DNA of 64,000 nucleotides from NCBI GenBank assembly GCA_024516035.1, contig CM044961.1:34014953-34078952 (forward strand), written 5' to 3'. The position numbers and the translations under genes are program-made. The notes beneath the pieces were generated by a model, which was given only the letters and a program-made list of their open reading frames with translations, ran no database searches and was not told the DNA's origin. Of the stretch, positions 51,348 to 62,829 are shown in pieces (positions within the stretch are counted from its first letter, which is position 1; each line of letters opens with the position of its first letter). This DNA comes from Bactericera cockerelli (taxonomy: Eukaryota; Arthropoda; Insecta; Hemiptera; Triozidae).

Positions 51348-54300
51348 GTAAGAAGGGAATTATTGAACAAAATCAGACATTTGACTTAAAAGCATATCTC
51401 TACATTTTTTTTTTTTTTTTTTAACTGATTGCTATGAAAATATTTGATGGAATATAATTATGCAAAGGAATTCATCTTGTATAATAAATAATAAATTCAT
51501 TTAAAAAAAACTTCTTATGATACACAATCTCAAGAATTGTCAAGCATTATAAAAAATTTGGACTGAATTTTATAAATTGATAAACATTCAGTGTGTTTGT
51601 AATAATAATAAATGTTGAATATATTAATAACAACAACTGACATCTCATGATGTTTGCCAATAGACACAGTAGTACATAGTATGGTGATTTTGGACATAAA
51701 TAATGGTGGATGAATTTCTTTTTTTTCTTCTTTTTTTTTTGATGTTTTGTTCAGGAGTACTTGTATGAGCAACAACCAGTGGCAGCATTACCCAAGTATA
51801 ATCCAAAATAATTTGAAGAGTAAAGGAGCCTCTTAGTAATGCTGCGCCACCCAGTTTGTAAAGAAGCCTTGTGCTTTACCTCAGTGAAATCATATTTAAC
51901 TTAAAAGGGTTTCTGTGAGGAAAACCATAAAATGTGAAAGTAGGAGTGCCATAACAAGTCCATTGATGCTGGCTTAAAATCAATATTAGGTATAATTACT
52001 GTGAGTACATCACTATGGGCGTAACATGAAGAAACAGAAGACTGAATAGAAAAATAATACAATCATTATAGGATTATTTCCTTATTATAGACTAAGGAAA
52101 GTAAAAAAAAGGCAATATAGTTTGCAAAATAATAATACAATAACTATCTTTTCAGCTGAGTCAGACACAGAAGATTCATCAAGTAGAGAACAAACCCCCT
52201 CCGCTGACAATGGTGAAGCCTCTTCCACCGCTGAGAACCCATCAGAACCTTCCCCTTCTCCCTCCCTGCAGAGTGAGAGACCTTTGCTAGTTGGTAAGCA
52301 AGATTTCATTTACTTGACTGTAATCGGTCCTTTATACCAGCGGTTCCCAACCGGTGGGCCGCGGGCAGCTCGCTACTGGGCTGCGGATGCTGGCCGAAAC
52401 TCGAGAAATAATATTAAAATAGTGCAAAATAAGTACAGAGTGGGCCGCAAAATTGTTTTAAAAATATTATTGGGCCCCCAAGCTAAAAAGGTTGGGAACC
52501 GCTGCTTTACACAATAAACTTAATCATATTATTATTATTATTTTTACTCAAGAAAAAAATGAAAGAAGAACAAAATAAGAAAAAAAATAAAAGAAGAACA
52601 AAATCTTCTGTCAGAAAAAAAACATGGACCACTAATTTGTACTAAAACTTTCAAATGAATTGATGAATTCATGTGTTAGTCTTCAATTCTTGTACCTTCT
52701 AAACAGACTTTCTTTGTTTACTACCCCCTAGTCTCTGGTTTTTTTCTGCCCCTTCTTTTCCTACAAAATCAACATCCGGGTCAACAAACACAACACCTCC
52801 TATGCTACAACAGCAGACTTAGGCGTGTCTGATTTATTTTAATTTCTACCCATCTAATTTCAGGAGATTACGTGAATCCTAGTCTACAGAACCCTCCTGT
52901 CCCCTCCGAGTCAACAGACACGACTACCTCATCTCCAGTAGATGCAACAGATGCCTCATCCGATATCAGGATACGTCTCAAGTACCTCAATGACGAAGAG
53001 AGAATTGTTGATGGCAAACCCAACGAGCTGCTAGGAGACTTTAAGAAGTGAGAAAAAGATTTTGAGTAAATTGGTGAAATTAAGAGACACTGTCTGTGTG
53101 TGTGTTTTTTTTTTTAATTTTAAGCCTTGTGCTTCACCACAAATAAAATCATACATACATTAGTTGGTCCAAATAAAGACTTTCTCTTCTACGCGGAGCC
53201 CTTTTTAAGACAAGTATTATTCAACTATGTTAGGATCAAATTTGAAGCATCTTGATTTAGAAAATAAAAAAAAGAGAAAAATTTATGAAGTAATCAACCT
53301 AAAGACTAGGGTTATATCCTATGGCAAATGAATTCACCCAACCCATGAAGAAATAAGTAACAGAGACGTCATAATGTATTATCCTATGGGTAATGAATCT
53401 GTCACAATATAAATTTGGCTATTTTGCTAATTTTGCATACCTAGCTGGAATACTATGAAAATCACAACAATTACAAATTCATTATTCTTCTCGATTATTT
53501 TTACATGCTTGTCGGCATGCAAGTTATAATGGCGGCCGTATTGCATAGCTAGTAAAGAGACTCTTTAGTCTCATTCTTGCAGGTTCATCAGAGTATTGTA
53601 TTGTAAAAAATAAAATAATATCGCCATTATTTATACTGCCCAATTAAGACTACTACAGTCCCATTATTCCAGTAGTAAGCCCAAGCCATATTATTATGTG
53701 GTAAAAATCCCAAATGGGAGCACAACTTGTCATGTCCCGGTTGAGTTTCAAATCCACGACCTCTGAAAACTCTGGATTCACAGAGTGCCGCTTTTACCAG
53801 TGAGCTACCGGGACTGACTATTGTATTGTATTTACTCATTATTACTTTTTTTTATTATTATTATTTTTTTTTTTTGTGGTGAAGCACAAGGCCTCTTCAC
53901 AATTTTTGTGGGTAGCGCAGCATTACTAAGAGCCTCCTGTACTTTTCGAATTCTATTACATTAATTTCTTTTTACTCTGGTAATGCCGCCACTGGTCGTT
54001 ACTCATACAAGTAACTACTCATTTTTCCTCACGAGGTATGAGAGGACCCCGAACGTCCAAGTAAAGAGCAGAAAAATTCCTGCTCCGCTGGGAATCGAAC
54101 CCAGGTCACCATGCGTGCAATGCCTAGCGCGCTAACTCACTCTGCCACGGTGACTACTAAACTTACTCATTATTATTATTTCAGACGTCACTTCCGCTCC
54201 GAGCTGAGTTCCAACAAGGTGGTGCGTCTCATCTACAACGGCCACATCCTGCAGCAGGACAACGCCCCCCTCCGCTCTTGCGGTCTGTTCAACAACTGCG

Positions 54301-57300
54301 TCATCCACTGTCTCGTTCATCCGAGGCGGAATCACCCGAGCTCGGGACCCGAAGGAACACGAAGGGGGACGCATGCGCACAACAGTCACCACGCCAGTCA
54401 CCATCATGGCGGCGCCGCGTCCAGTGGGGGGGACAGTGTAAATAACGGTGAGCTTCAACACGTACAACTATTGAGCGGCCGATTAGCTCAGTGGTTAAGC
54501 GCCCGCTTGCCATGCGGAAGGTCCCGGGTTCGATCCCCCGTGCCGTCAAAAATTTGAAATTCTTAATTTGGTTACAGTTGTTTGTACGGAATACCTTCCG
54601 GTGCGCTCGTGTTGACCCAGCACCTAATTTTTTATTTATTTAATACATGACAAGTAAATGGTTCAAATATATGTATGTATATAACTGATATAATTGGGAA
54701 GTATTGTGTCATTTCTCGCCCATCAGAGGGGAGGCATACTACGGGATGGGCAGGCTACAACACAGACCACAAGCGTCTACAGTAGCTGCTGTTTCATGGC
54801 TACGAAATATAAACGGCTGTAAAACACTCATCTTTAAAAATAAAATAAAAAGTGTACCGTTGAATTCCAGTAACTATTCATCCAAGATAATTTTGAGGAA
54901 GTTTGTCGTGTAACTATATTGTCAGACGTCGTAGGAATCGAACTCACTCATCTTTAAAAAAAAAAAAAAAATACAAAGAGAGAACCGACCAGGAGTGGCC
55001 GGTGGGGACAGGGTTTGGGGTGCTCATATAGAATCTGGACTATGAATTGGGTGAAAGAGATTGCCATGGGCAATAACTCCGCCCTTTAGTTAGGACATAG
55101 TTGTGTATACTCGTATTTATCTATTTTTCCTCTTTTATTGTTTCCATTTTTTTTAATTTTTGTAATAATTATTTTTACTGATGCATAATTATGTCTTATT
55201 ATCTAATGAAGAATTAAGGGATTGCCATAGCCAATAACTCCGCCCTTTAGTTAGGACATATATATTTATCTATTTCTTTCCATTTTATTGTTTATACTGT
55301 TTCCATTTTTTTATAATAATTATTTGTACATCATGTCTTTGTATCTAATAAAGCATTTCATAATAATAATAAAAATATTTCATAAAGCAAATTTGAGTAG
55401 TTTAGGTGTTTTTCTTTCCCTGGCTACCACAGGAGTCTTGGCATCTTTATAATTGTGTTCTGTTTTCATTGCAGGGTCGGGAGGCAGTGGTGCTGCCAGC
55501 AATGATAGAGGCACAGACGAGTGGGGAGATCTCGGAGGTGAGAACACCAAGTAGAAATCTAAGCCGACCCTTTCATTTATTGAGTGATAGGTATATAACA
55601 AATAGGTACAACAAGATTTTCTATCACAAAGGCTGGCTACAGGTCCATTATGCCACAGAGTTAGTGTACAGCCACAAAGACCGGCTTAGATATGACCTCT
55701 ACAGTTGTTGTCAAGTTAAAAGTTAACCTTTTACGGTCCAGTGCATGTCCCACATGCAACCATAAACACGCCGCTACACTCCAGTATAAAATTCACTAGA
55801 ACAGTCCTTAAGGTCCAGTGCATGTCCCACATGCATTGTTTTGTTTGTTCATCAGGTCGAGTTGTTTCGGAAAGAAACGAAGCGCTACGGTCCAGTAGAT
55901 TTTTTCTTTCAAATTACAGACCTCGTATACAGGGTGTTTGTAGACGACCCAAACTTTTGACTTTGTAAAAAGAACAATAGATACCCAATTAGCGATATGG
56001 GAGCTAAGAATGGGTAAATAATTAGGTATAAAACACTGTTAAAAAAAGGTAGGTAGTGGAAGTACAAAAAGACAATGTGTTGAAGAGGGTCGTGAAATCA
56101 ATGCTAACAACGCCACCCTGTATCACACATCATCCATCTTTGTCTAACTCATGTCAACAAGTGTGCTAGAAAGAGACAGAGATATACTTTGCAGAGGTAT
56201 CTTTGACCCTCAAATAAACATATGAAGAAAATAAATTACTTACCACTAAGTAAATTTCAAATTTTCTTTGCTTCTTCTTTACCTATAAAACTATACAGTT
56301 TTCTTTTAGACATTTTTATCACAAAAATAAAGACAATAGAACAGGTACTACACTGAACCAACCTTCCGCAGGTTGCACTGATAATAATGTTTGTTTACAC
56401 AGCTGGCTTACATTTTAGACACTTTTGACTTGTTCGTAAATATTCTACGGAATATCACGAATCGACCAGAATAAATCTGATAGGCTGATAATTAAAGGAA
56501 AATATAAAATGAAATCGAATAAAGTGGAGGGAAATCTTGCATGTGGGACATGCACTGGACCGTAAGAGCGTTATTAATAGTTGCATGTGGGACATGCACT
56601 GGACCTTAAGGACTGTTCTTGTGAATTTTATACTGGAGTGTAGCGGCGTTTCTATGGTTGCATGTGGGACATGCACTGGACCGTATGGGCAGTTCCAATT
56701 TTTTTTCACTGGAGTGCAAAAGGTTAAGACATACTGTCCACAAAGATTAACAACTCCTGTTTCATAATTCTGCCCCGAAACTCTTTTGAGGGTCCTAATC
56801 AGCAGTGTATAAGTGTCAATAATTATTTTCTAATATGAGTGACTTTTTATATATAAAAATTCAGGTTTAAAGTTGCTTTCAACTGCATGGGCATATCACG
56901 ACGGGGGTGTTACCCTCCATTCACATGAATCTCACAAACCTTGAATTTGAAATTTGAAAAATCTGCTAATTTAATGCCTTTATCCGTGAGGAGGGAGATG
57001 TACGACATGATCTACTTCCATAATATCCTTACCTCTAAACTGAATACTCCTGACCTACTGGAATCTATCAGCATCAATGTTCCTGGCTATGCTACGCGTT
57101 CCTCACTCCCATTTCGACCTCCTTTCGCACGAACAAATTATTTACAGAACAACCCTATGATAAGATTCCAGCGGTCGGCTAACATGATCAAGGACCACAT
57201 TGACTTTTTCTGCACTTCCTCACAAGAAGTGAGGTTATTCTATAATAATCAATGTTTTACTGACGTTTCCTCATAGATACCTTTCTTAATCTTTCATCTC

Positions 57301-58863
57301 CTAGTCTAAATTAGTTCCACTACAAACTTTAAGTTCCTCTTCGATCTAGTCTTTATTTTATTTTGTTTTTACCTGTATGACAGTGATATGTTTTTTGTGT
57401 TTTTTTTTTCACCAATATTTTTTTTTTTTCTCATGCCAAGCATACACCTTAACTTTAGTATAGTATTAGATTTAGATATTTTCATTAGATTTAGATTTAT
57501 AATATTAAAATAAGATAGAATAATTACAATTTCATTAGCTAGGGAATTAATGTAATAGTTAGAAAAGGATATTTTGTAATCCGTTTATTGTACAGGGTGG
57601 CGCAGTGCGCATGACCACATTTGAAATTGTTACCATGCGATTAATAATTGAGTTAAGATATTGAAATAAAAAGTAATTTGTAGAAAGAATGTGGAAGTTT
57701 AATTTACATGAGTCAGTTTTTCACTTATGAAAGACTCTTTTATAAGTATAGATGATGCCCGACAAAAGACGTCCTTGTCGAGTTACACAATCTTCGAGAC
57801 GCTCACTAGAGCATCACGTTCACCAACATCTCCTCAGGAATCCGAGCGATTTCACGGCGGATAGAGTCCTTCAGGTGAGCAAGGGTACGAGGTTTGTCGA
57901 CATAAACTTTGGCCTTCAGATATCCCCATAAAAAATCACAAGGAGTGAGTTCGGGTGAGCGTGAGCGTGGCGGCCTCAGTGCGTCACCATTCCGGGAAAT
58001 CACACGACCGGGAAAAATTTGACGCGGAGATGTTGGACGTGAAAAATTGACTCATGTAAAATAAACTTCCACATTTTTTCTATAAAATACTTTTTATTTC
58101 AATATCATAACTCAAATATTAAACGCATGGTAACAATTTCAAATGTGGTCATGCGCAATGCGCCACCCTGTATAATAAATAAATAAAAACCTGCAACCCA
58201 CATTAACCTCACCCAGTCTGGGTTGGGCCGAAATGCCAGCATCTGAGCATGACTAAGTCTTCACCTCGCTGGTCGTTGCTTAGCTTCGGTGATTCTACGA
58301 AAACGGGTGCATTCAACGCGCCATCGACGCTGGCATGACTGACTTTATTTATTTATTAAATATTTTATTGTACATAAATATTCATATGTTTGAATGTATA
58401 CAACGTCATTTTCTTAAAAAGCTTTTTTAAATACTAGAAACTATAATTTAATTCATAGAGTATACAATAGAAAGGGCCTAGACCTGTGAAACATATTAAA
58501 GATTTATTTTTAAGGAAAGAGATTTAGCTATAAGGAGGATGAAGATATTATATGTTAGTATTGGTCACTAGGTATTACGAGTAAGGGTCACTAGGTATTA
58601 CGAGTAAGGACTTTCCTCTGTTTCCCCCACAGGTATATTCTACGTTCTCATCAGCATTGTGCTGTTTGTTTCCCCCCACAGGTATATTCTACGTTCTCAT
58701 CAGCATTGTGCTGTGTTCCGCTTGGTACTGGAGGTTCCAGCACTCTCACCTCTTCTCCTTCACCTCCACGGCAGCTCTCTCCCGCATCACCGCCATCTTC
58801 TCCATATTCGTCTTCTCCATCACCTTCTTTCACAACGACGAAATCCCCATTGAGATCATGTAA
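51086..58863 (+). CDS. TMUB: TMUB1/2-like transmembrane ubiquitin-like protein, six coding exons
   Basis: Coding parts: 51101-51347, 52156-52293, 52864-53047, 54185-54447, 55475-55537, 58682-58863. That is 1077 nt and 358 residues, GT-AG throughout with consistent phase. TMUB proteins are ER-membrane proteins with a cytosolic ubiquitin-like domain, linked in vertebrates to ER-associated degradation. Visible: N-terminal MTIIEGFGDEI then a membrane helix (about 12-32) and WWSTHIRD, close to the vertebrate start; an acidic/Ser-Pro linker; a ubiquitin-like domain about 163-240 (IRIRLKYLNDEERIV ... VVRLIYNGHILQQD); a His-rich spacer; and two C-terminal helices (FYVLISIVLCSAWYW; TAIFSIFVFSITFF). 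Longer than the roughly 250-320 residues of vertebrate proteins, mainly in linkers. Confidence 0.93.
51795..51890 (+). mobile_element. Family G SINE tail fragment
   Basis: gagcctcttagtaatgctgc and agaagccttgtgctttac match the non-tRNA end of family G in inverse order. Confidence 0.5.
52156..52293 (+). CDS. TMUB: TMUB-like exon, acidic Ser/Pro linker
   Basis: Acceptor ttttcag|CTGAG, donor GTTG|gtaagc, phase 1 to 1. It encodes ESDTEDSSSREQTPS and ENPSEPSPSPSLQSE. Confidence 0.9.
52338..52504. mobile_element. hAT-type MITE, 167 bp
   Basis: Ends cagcggttcccaacc and ggttgggaaccgctg are perfect inverted repeats. The flanking 8-bp duplication is ctttatac (52330-52337) versus ctttacac (52505-52512), one mismatch. 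The terminal sequence and 8-bp duplication are diagnostic of hAT. Confidence 0.92.
52864..53047 (+). CDS. TMUB: TMUB-like exon, start of ubiquitin-like domain
   Basis: Acceptor tttcag|GAGATT, donor AAGAA|gtgaga, phase 1 to 2. It ends inside the ubiquitin-like fold (IRIRLKYLNDEERIVDGKPN). Confidence 0.93.
53626..53818 (-). mobile_element. tRNA-headed SINE family C
   Basis: The minus strand gtcccggtagctcactggta head with a complete body. Confidence 0.8.
53873..54157 (-). mobile_element. tRNA-headed SINE family G, 28 bp before an exon
   Basis: A complete copy, very close to 18067-18363. The head lies at the right end (minus strand agtcaccgtggcagagtgag). Coding sequence resumes at 54185. Confidence 0.8.
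54185..54447 (+). CDS. TMUB: TMUB-like exon, rest of ubiquitin-like domain and His-rich spacer
   Basis: Acceptor tttcag|ACGTC, donor AACG|gtgagc, phase 2 to 1. It encodes VVRLIYNGHILQQD, GLFNNCVIHCLVHPRR and a His/Ser/Gly spacer. Confidence 0.93.
54473..54842 (+). mobile_element. tRNA-Gly-headed SINE family E with a short insert
   Basis: The best tRNA-like head of the family: gattagctcagtggttaagc, then gcccgcttgccatgcggaag and gggttcgatcccccgtgcc. An AT-rich insert at about 54630-54690 interrupts the body. Confidence 0.85.
55040..55370 (-). mobile_element. Family L repeats, two adjacent copies
   Basis: attgccatgggcaataactc at 55060 and attgccatagccaataactc at 55212, each followed by cgccctttagttaggacata and an AT-rich body: a tandem or repeated insertion. 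Confidence 0.6.
55475..55537 (+). CDS. TMUB: TMUB-like small exon
   Basis: Acceptor attgcag|GGTCGG, donor CGGAG|gtgaga, phase 1 to 1. It encodes a Gly/Ser linker ending in DRGTDEWGDLG. 63 nt, so skipping it would keep the frame. Confidence 0.85.
55727..56723. mobile_element. piggyBac-like non-autonomous element, 997 bp
   Basis: The ends begin CCTTTT...CCAGTG in inverted orientation (ccttttacggtccagtg left; ccttttgcactccagtg on the other strand at right). TTAA flanks both sides (55723-55726, 56724-56727). A near-palindromic module tgcatgtgggacatgca with an adjacent ctggacc occurs twice near the left end and three times near the right. No transposase frame. Confidence 0.8.
56860..56942 (-). 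mobile_element. Family A SINE body fragment
   Basis: gttgctttcaactgcatggg and cgggggtgttaccctccatt match the non-head end of family A. Confidence 0.6.
56941..57276 (+). pseudogene. LINE reverse transcriptase C-terminal fragment
   Basis: The translation includes LSVRREMYDMIYFHNILTSK, RSSLPFRPPFARTNY and MIRFQRSANMI. It resembles the C-terminus of the RT at 38564-40006 (QQRREMQDIIFLFKLLNN, RSHLPFRLKKTRTN). It is a 5'-truncated LINE copy of a different subfamily, whose 3' region runs to about 57590. Confidence 0.8.
57593..58170 (-). mobile_element. Tc1/mariner-type element with internal deletion
   Basis: Inverted ends cagggtggcgcagtgcgcat / cagggtggcgcattgcgcat continue as terminal repeats of about 130 bp. 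TA flanks both sides (57591-57592, 58171-58172). Inside is a minus-strand transposase remnant (57806-58003). Confidence 0.9.
57806..58003 (-). pseudogene. Transposase remnant (DDE, IS630-Tc1-mariner type)
   Basis: The translation GDALRPPRSRSPELTPCDFL, WGYLKAKVYVDKPRTLAHLK and IRREIARIPEEML. The PRSPELTPCDF..WGYLK stretch is the last catalytic block of this transposase superfamily. The rest of the enzyme is missing. Confidence 0.85.
58190..58340 (-). mobile_element. 5S-rRNA-derived SINE (family A), 3'-truncated
   Basis: On the minus strand, ggcgcgttgaatgcacccgt head, gaatcaccgaagctaagcaa and a short body stretch. It directly follows the mariner element. Confidence 0.7.
58613..58715 (+). repeat. 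49-bp tandem duplication of the last intron/exon border
   Basis: cccccacaggtatattctac and the next about 30 bases occur at 58624-58665 and again at 58673-58714. Both copies contain a usable AG acceptor (58632 and 58681). Only the second keeps the frame of the TMUB-like gene. Confidence 0.93.
58682..58863 (+). CDS. TMUB: TMUB-like last exon and stop
   Basis: Acceptor cccacag|GTATAT (second copy), phase 1, TAA at 58861-58863. It encodes the two C-terminal membrane helices and HNDEIPIEIM. Confidence 0.92.
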
Positions 58864-59980
58864 TTTTTTTCAAACTAACGGGTATAAAAATCTCCATTGA
58901 GATCATGTAATTTTTTTCAAACTAACGGGTATAAAAATCCCCATTGAGATCATGTAATTTTTTTCAAACTAACGGGTATAAAAATCTCCATTGAGATCAT
59001 GTAATTTTTTTCAAACTAACGGGTATAAAAATCCCCATTGAGATCATGTATTTTTTTTTTTCAACGTTCACAAACTAACGGGTATAAAAATCCCCTTTGA
59101 GATCATGTAATTTTTTTCTCAACGTTCACAAACTAACGGGTGTATAAAAATCCCCATTGAGATCATGTAATTTTTTTGAATGTTCACAAACTGACGGATA
59201 TAAAAATCCCCATTGAGATCATGTAATTTTTTAGCACGTTCACAAACTATTAGGATTGTAAAAATCCCCATTGAGATCATGTAATTTTTTTGAATGTTCA
59301 CAAACTGACGGATATAAAAATCCCCATTGAGATCATGTAATTTTTTTGAATGTTCACAAACTGACGGGTATAAAAATCCCCATTGAGATCATGTAATATT
59401 TTTCAACGTTCACAAACTAACGGGTATAAAAATCCCCATTGAGATCATGTAATTTTTTAGAATCTTCACAAACTATTAGGGGTGTAAAAATCCCCATTGA
59501 GATCATTTAATTTTTTTCAAACTAACGGGTATAAAAATCCCCATTGAGATCATGTAATTTTTTTCAAACGTTCACAAACTAACGGGTGTATAAAAATCCC
59601 CATTGAGATCATGTAATTTTTTTTCAAACGTTCACAAACTAACGGGTATAAAAATCCCCATTGAGATCATGTAATTTTTTTCAAACTAACGGGTATAAAA
59701 ATCCCCATCGAGATCATGTAATTTTTTTCAACGTTCAATAACTAACAGGGGTATAAAAATCCCCATTGAGATCATGTATTTTTTTTTCAACGTTCACAAA
59801 CCAACGGGTATAAAAATCCCCATTGAGATCATGTAATTTTTTTGAACGTTCACTAACTAACGGGTATAAAAATCCCCATTGAGATCATGTAATTTTTTTG
59901 AACGTTCACAAACTAATAGGGGTGTAAAAATCCCCATTGAGATCATGTAATTTTTTTCAACGTTCACTAACTAACAGGGG
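58843..59980 (+). repeat. 45-58-bp minisatellite beginning with the gene's last codons and stop
   Basis: About 21 units. Each contains atccccattgagatcatgta, which in the first unit is the coding sequence for IPIEIM and the stop. The spacer is an A/T-rich stretch with ttcacaaactaacgggtata. Units vary by deletion of the acgttc part. The array forms the presumed 3' UTR. Confidence 0.95.
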
Positions 59981-60156
59981 ATACCTCCGTGTAATTCATA
60001 TCTGAACACCACTCATCAATGTGCTAAGTGCCAAAAAGTTCAAAAATATTAGATTTTTATGTTTTAGTCATTCCATTTTCACTTACCACAAGTGCCATCA
60101 GTTGGAATTTTTTCCATTTTTTATTTATTTGAAGGTCATAGCACATGACAGCACAT

Positions 60157-60302
60157 AAAAAGGGAGTAGACCAGCATAGGCTTGGTTCTGAGGGCCCTGG
60201 TCAATTATTAGCCTCCTTGTAAAGACAGTGGTAGAAGTGCTGAGTCATTCCTCCACTGTCTGGCTACCATCGTTCACGATGACGCCACCCTATGATGATG
60301 AT
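60157..60302 (+). mobile_element. Family F short interspersed repeat
   Basis: gggagtagaccagcataggc ... gacgccaccctatgatgatg, a full-length copy. agcacatga occurs on both sides (60135 and 60303) as a probable target duplication. Confidence 0.7.
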
Positions 60303-60309
60303 AGCACAT

Positions 60310-61790
60310 GAATTCTTATCAAACTAAAAAAAATTGGCACTTAGCACATGGTTGTTAACATCTCTTCATCTTTTTTTCATAACTGATTGGATTCGAAGGA
60401 ACAGAATCCATAGGAATGAGGAATAAACCCATTACTGGTTAAATATTTTCTGTTATTATCTAACTTAAATGGTTAAGTATTGTGTCACTTCTCGCCCATC
60501 AGAGGGGAGATTGTAACAACCAAGTAATGTTAAATCCATCAATCAATATTTAGGAGACCATTAGGTCTGAATAAACAAACCATCCAAATTTAATACAAAA
60601 AAGTTAGTTATCATAGAAATGTTAACCACTTTTGTGACTCAAACTCTCTTTGCTAAAAATGGGACTTGAACCACCGACCTCCAGGTTACAAGCCCGCCTC
60701 TTATTGATCAAGCTACTGAGTTTGGATGTTAGTACAAGGTGATAAATAGTAAAATTAAGATTTTGATTGAATCCCGTTCTTCGAGAGAATGCCATATTTA
60801 ATATAAGAAGAAAAAAAAGTTACCTAATTTATTTCTGCAATACAAATTATCTTGGTTTAGCCATATTTAAACAACATTTATCTCAAAATTAAGTGCATGA
60901 ATAGGACTTAATTTTAATCCACGCCTCAAGTTTATAGAATTCCTCTAGACTAAGTATTGGAAACAAAACTAAAAAGTGGCTGTATGGACTTATTTTGGTC
61001 CACTGCCAAAAAAAAACTATTGGAAAAGTACAAATCCAGTATTTTGTTTTGAATGCGGTGAAGAATGGTTCATTTTATTATTTGAATAAAACATAGGATT
61101 TCACTAAATTCTACATACATTATTAGGTATTCATGCACAAATTAAAAAACATTGGGGGTGGAATTGAAAAATACCTCAAAGCTGGCTTTGAAAAAAAAAT
61201 CATTAAAAAGGATAAACCCAAAAAAGTACAATGGAATAAACTTTTTCTAAAACTACCGTGGTAAAGACTAACAGCCGTATTTATGAACAGAAAACGCCGT
61301 TTGAGCATGGTCTGAAGCATGATTTCCTTTAATACTATTGGCCAATACCTTGCTTGAGACATTGCTCTGACAAAATTCCCTGTTCATAAATACGGGTGTA
61401 AGACTATGGTACGCTGAGAGGTGGAAATTCCAACTTTAGGGACGACGGTCTTTCCTTATTTTTGTTGGGATCTCATTTTACAATTCGGCCCTAAAATATG
61501 TCCCTTAACTTCAGCAGTTACATGATTGTTATCCTAAAGTATTAATACGACGGAAACCCTTGTTTATTTTAAATAGGATTTAATTTTATCAAAGGTATTT
61601 TTTATTTAGACTACCTCGGATTCAAGTTTAGTTTATTCTTGTTATGCTACATAATTAGCCTTTGTTTTCACCCCTTTGACGAATTAAGTGATCTTGTTAT
61701 TATTTTATCCTTTAAAGAAGTTAGTTGATTCAGGAATTATTTTATTAAAATGTACGAGCAGAGATTTTTTTCTATTCTATCACCACAGGT
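60310..61790. other. Intergenic; one SINE and otherwise unrecognised
   Basis: A minus-strand family B SINE lies at 60612-60727 and a family E fragment at about 60477-60512. The remainder is AT-rich without a believable gene. Confidence 0.5.
60612..60727 (-). mobile_element. tRNA-Thr-headed SINE family B, shortened
   Basis: ggtggttcaagtcccatttt on the minus strand, with a deletion in the body. Confidence 0.7.
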
Positions 61791-61796
61791 AGTAAA

Positions 61797-62181
61797 GCGG
61801 CCACAACGAGGACCCTGGCCTATACCCTAGACCAGCGGTCGGCAACCTGGGGTCCGCGAAGACATTTCAGGATTTAAAAAAAAGGAGAAGAAAAATAGTT
61901 CATGAACTCGAATCATAATTAGTCCGAAGTACCCTACTTTCCCCTAACTACTTTTCTTTCATACCCCCCCCTTTGGTAATGTGGGGGTCCCTTAAAATTT
62001 TTCGAGATATGCTAGGGGTCCGCGTAGTTCAAAAGGTTGCCGACCGCTGCCCTAGATCATGGTACCTACAACTCTCGGGGCTCCGTTGTGGCCGCTTACA
62101 TTCAATAACATGGTTAGATTATATTACGAGGTACTGGCTCTACCCCAGGGTCCAGGGTATAGGCCTCCGTTGTGTCCGCGC
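61797..62181. mobile_element. Inverted-repeat element carrying a hAT MITE
   Basis: gcggccacaacgaggaccct (left) is mirrored by agggtatagg and cctccgttgtgtccgcgc (right). Its interior contains the hAT MITE at 61833-62049. Confidence 0.5.
61833..62049. mobile_element. hAT-type MITE, 217 bp
   Basis: Inverted ends cagcggtcggcaacc and ggttgccgaccgctg. The 8-bp duplication is ccctagac (61825-61832) versus ccctagat (62050-62057). Confidence 0.92.
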
Positions 62182-62490
62182 ATTTGGAAGCGAAATCACG
62201 CGGCCAAGTCAGTATATAAATTTAATGAATACGAATAAACCCTTGTTTCCTGATGGCGGTAATGTTTCAAAGCTTTGTACATGCTCTGAATATGTATGAT
62301 AGTAGTCCAAGTCATAACTACATATCTGTATAAATAAACGCATAACTTTGCATCCCTGAAAGCATTAAATTTGTTTTTTTTTTTCTAGTGAAGGTCTATG
62401 TAAGTCAGTTTCTGCCAAGGATTTGTGTTGGTTGTAAAAGTGTCACATTTCTGAGCCTCGTTATTAAAAAAGATAGATTTAGATTAAAAA

Positions 62491-62634
62491 GTTATCATAT
62501 TTGTATTAATCACTTTCTCGATATCATAACTTCTCAAACTCGATTTACGAAATCTACGCTGAAATCGGGACTTGAACCACCGACCTCCAGGTTACAAGTC
62601 CGCCGCCTTATTTATCAAGCTACTAAGGTCGGTA
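62491..62634 (-). mobile_element. tRNA-Thr-headed SINE family B
   Basis: Minus strand: ggtggttcaagtcccgattt, TGT anticodon position, body to gttatcatatt. Confidence 0.8.
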
Positions 62635-62829
62635 AATAAGGTTATTCATTTAATCAAGGACTTGGGAGGGTTTTTTACTTTTAATTTCCTGCGAACTTAA
62701 TATAAACACTTGGGGCTTAATTATAAAACAGGATTGAATTTAAGATAAGCCAGACTGTCCCTCAACTCGGGCTATAGTGCGCTGTGATTGGTCGAAACTC
62801 CGACTTGAGGGCGTGTCTAGCTCATCTTA

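Noticed and set aside
54473..54545. Possible functional tRNA-Gly gene
   Set aside because: It has a good tRNA-like head, but the acceptor stem does not close cleanly and it continues into the family E SINE body seen elsewhere.
58651..58900. Overlapping open frames on both strands at the last TMUB-like exon
   Set aside because: They are shadows of the coding exon; the plus-strand one is the frameshifted reading from the upstream acceptor.
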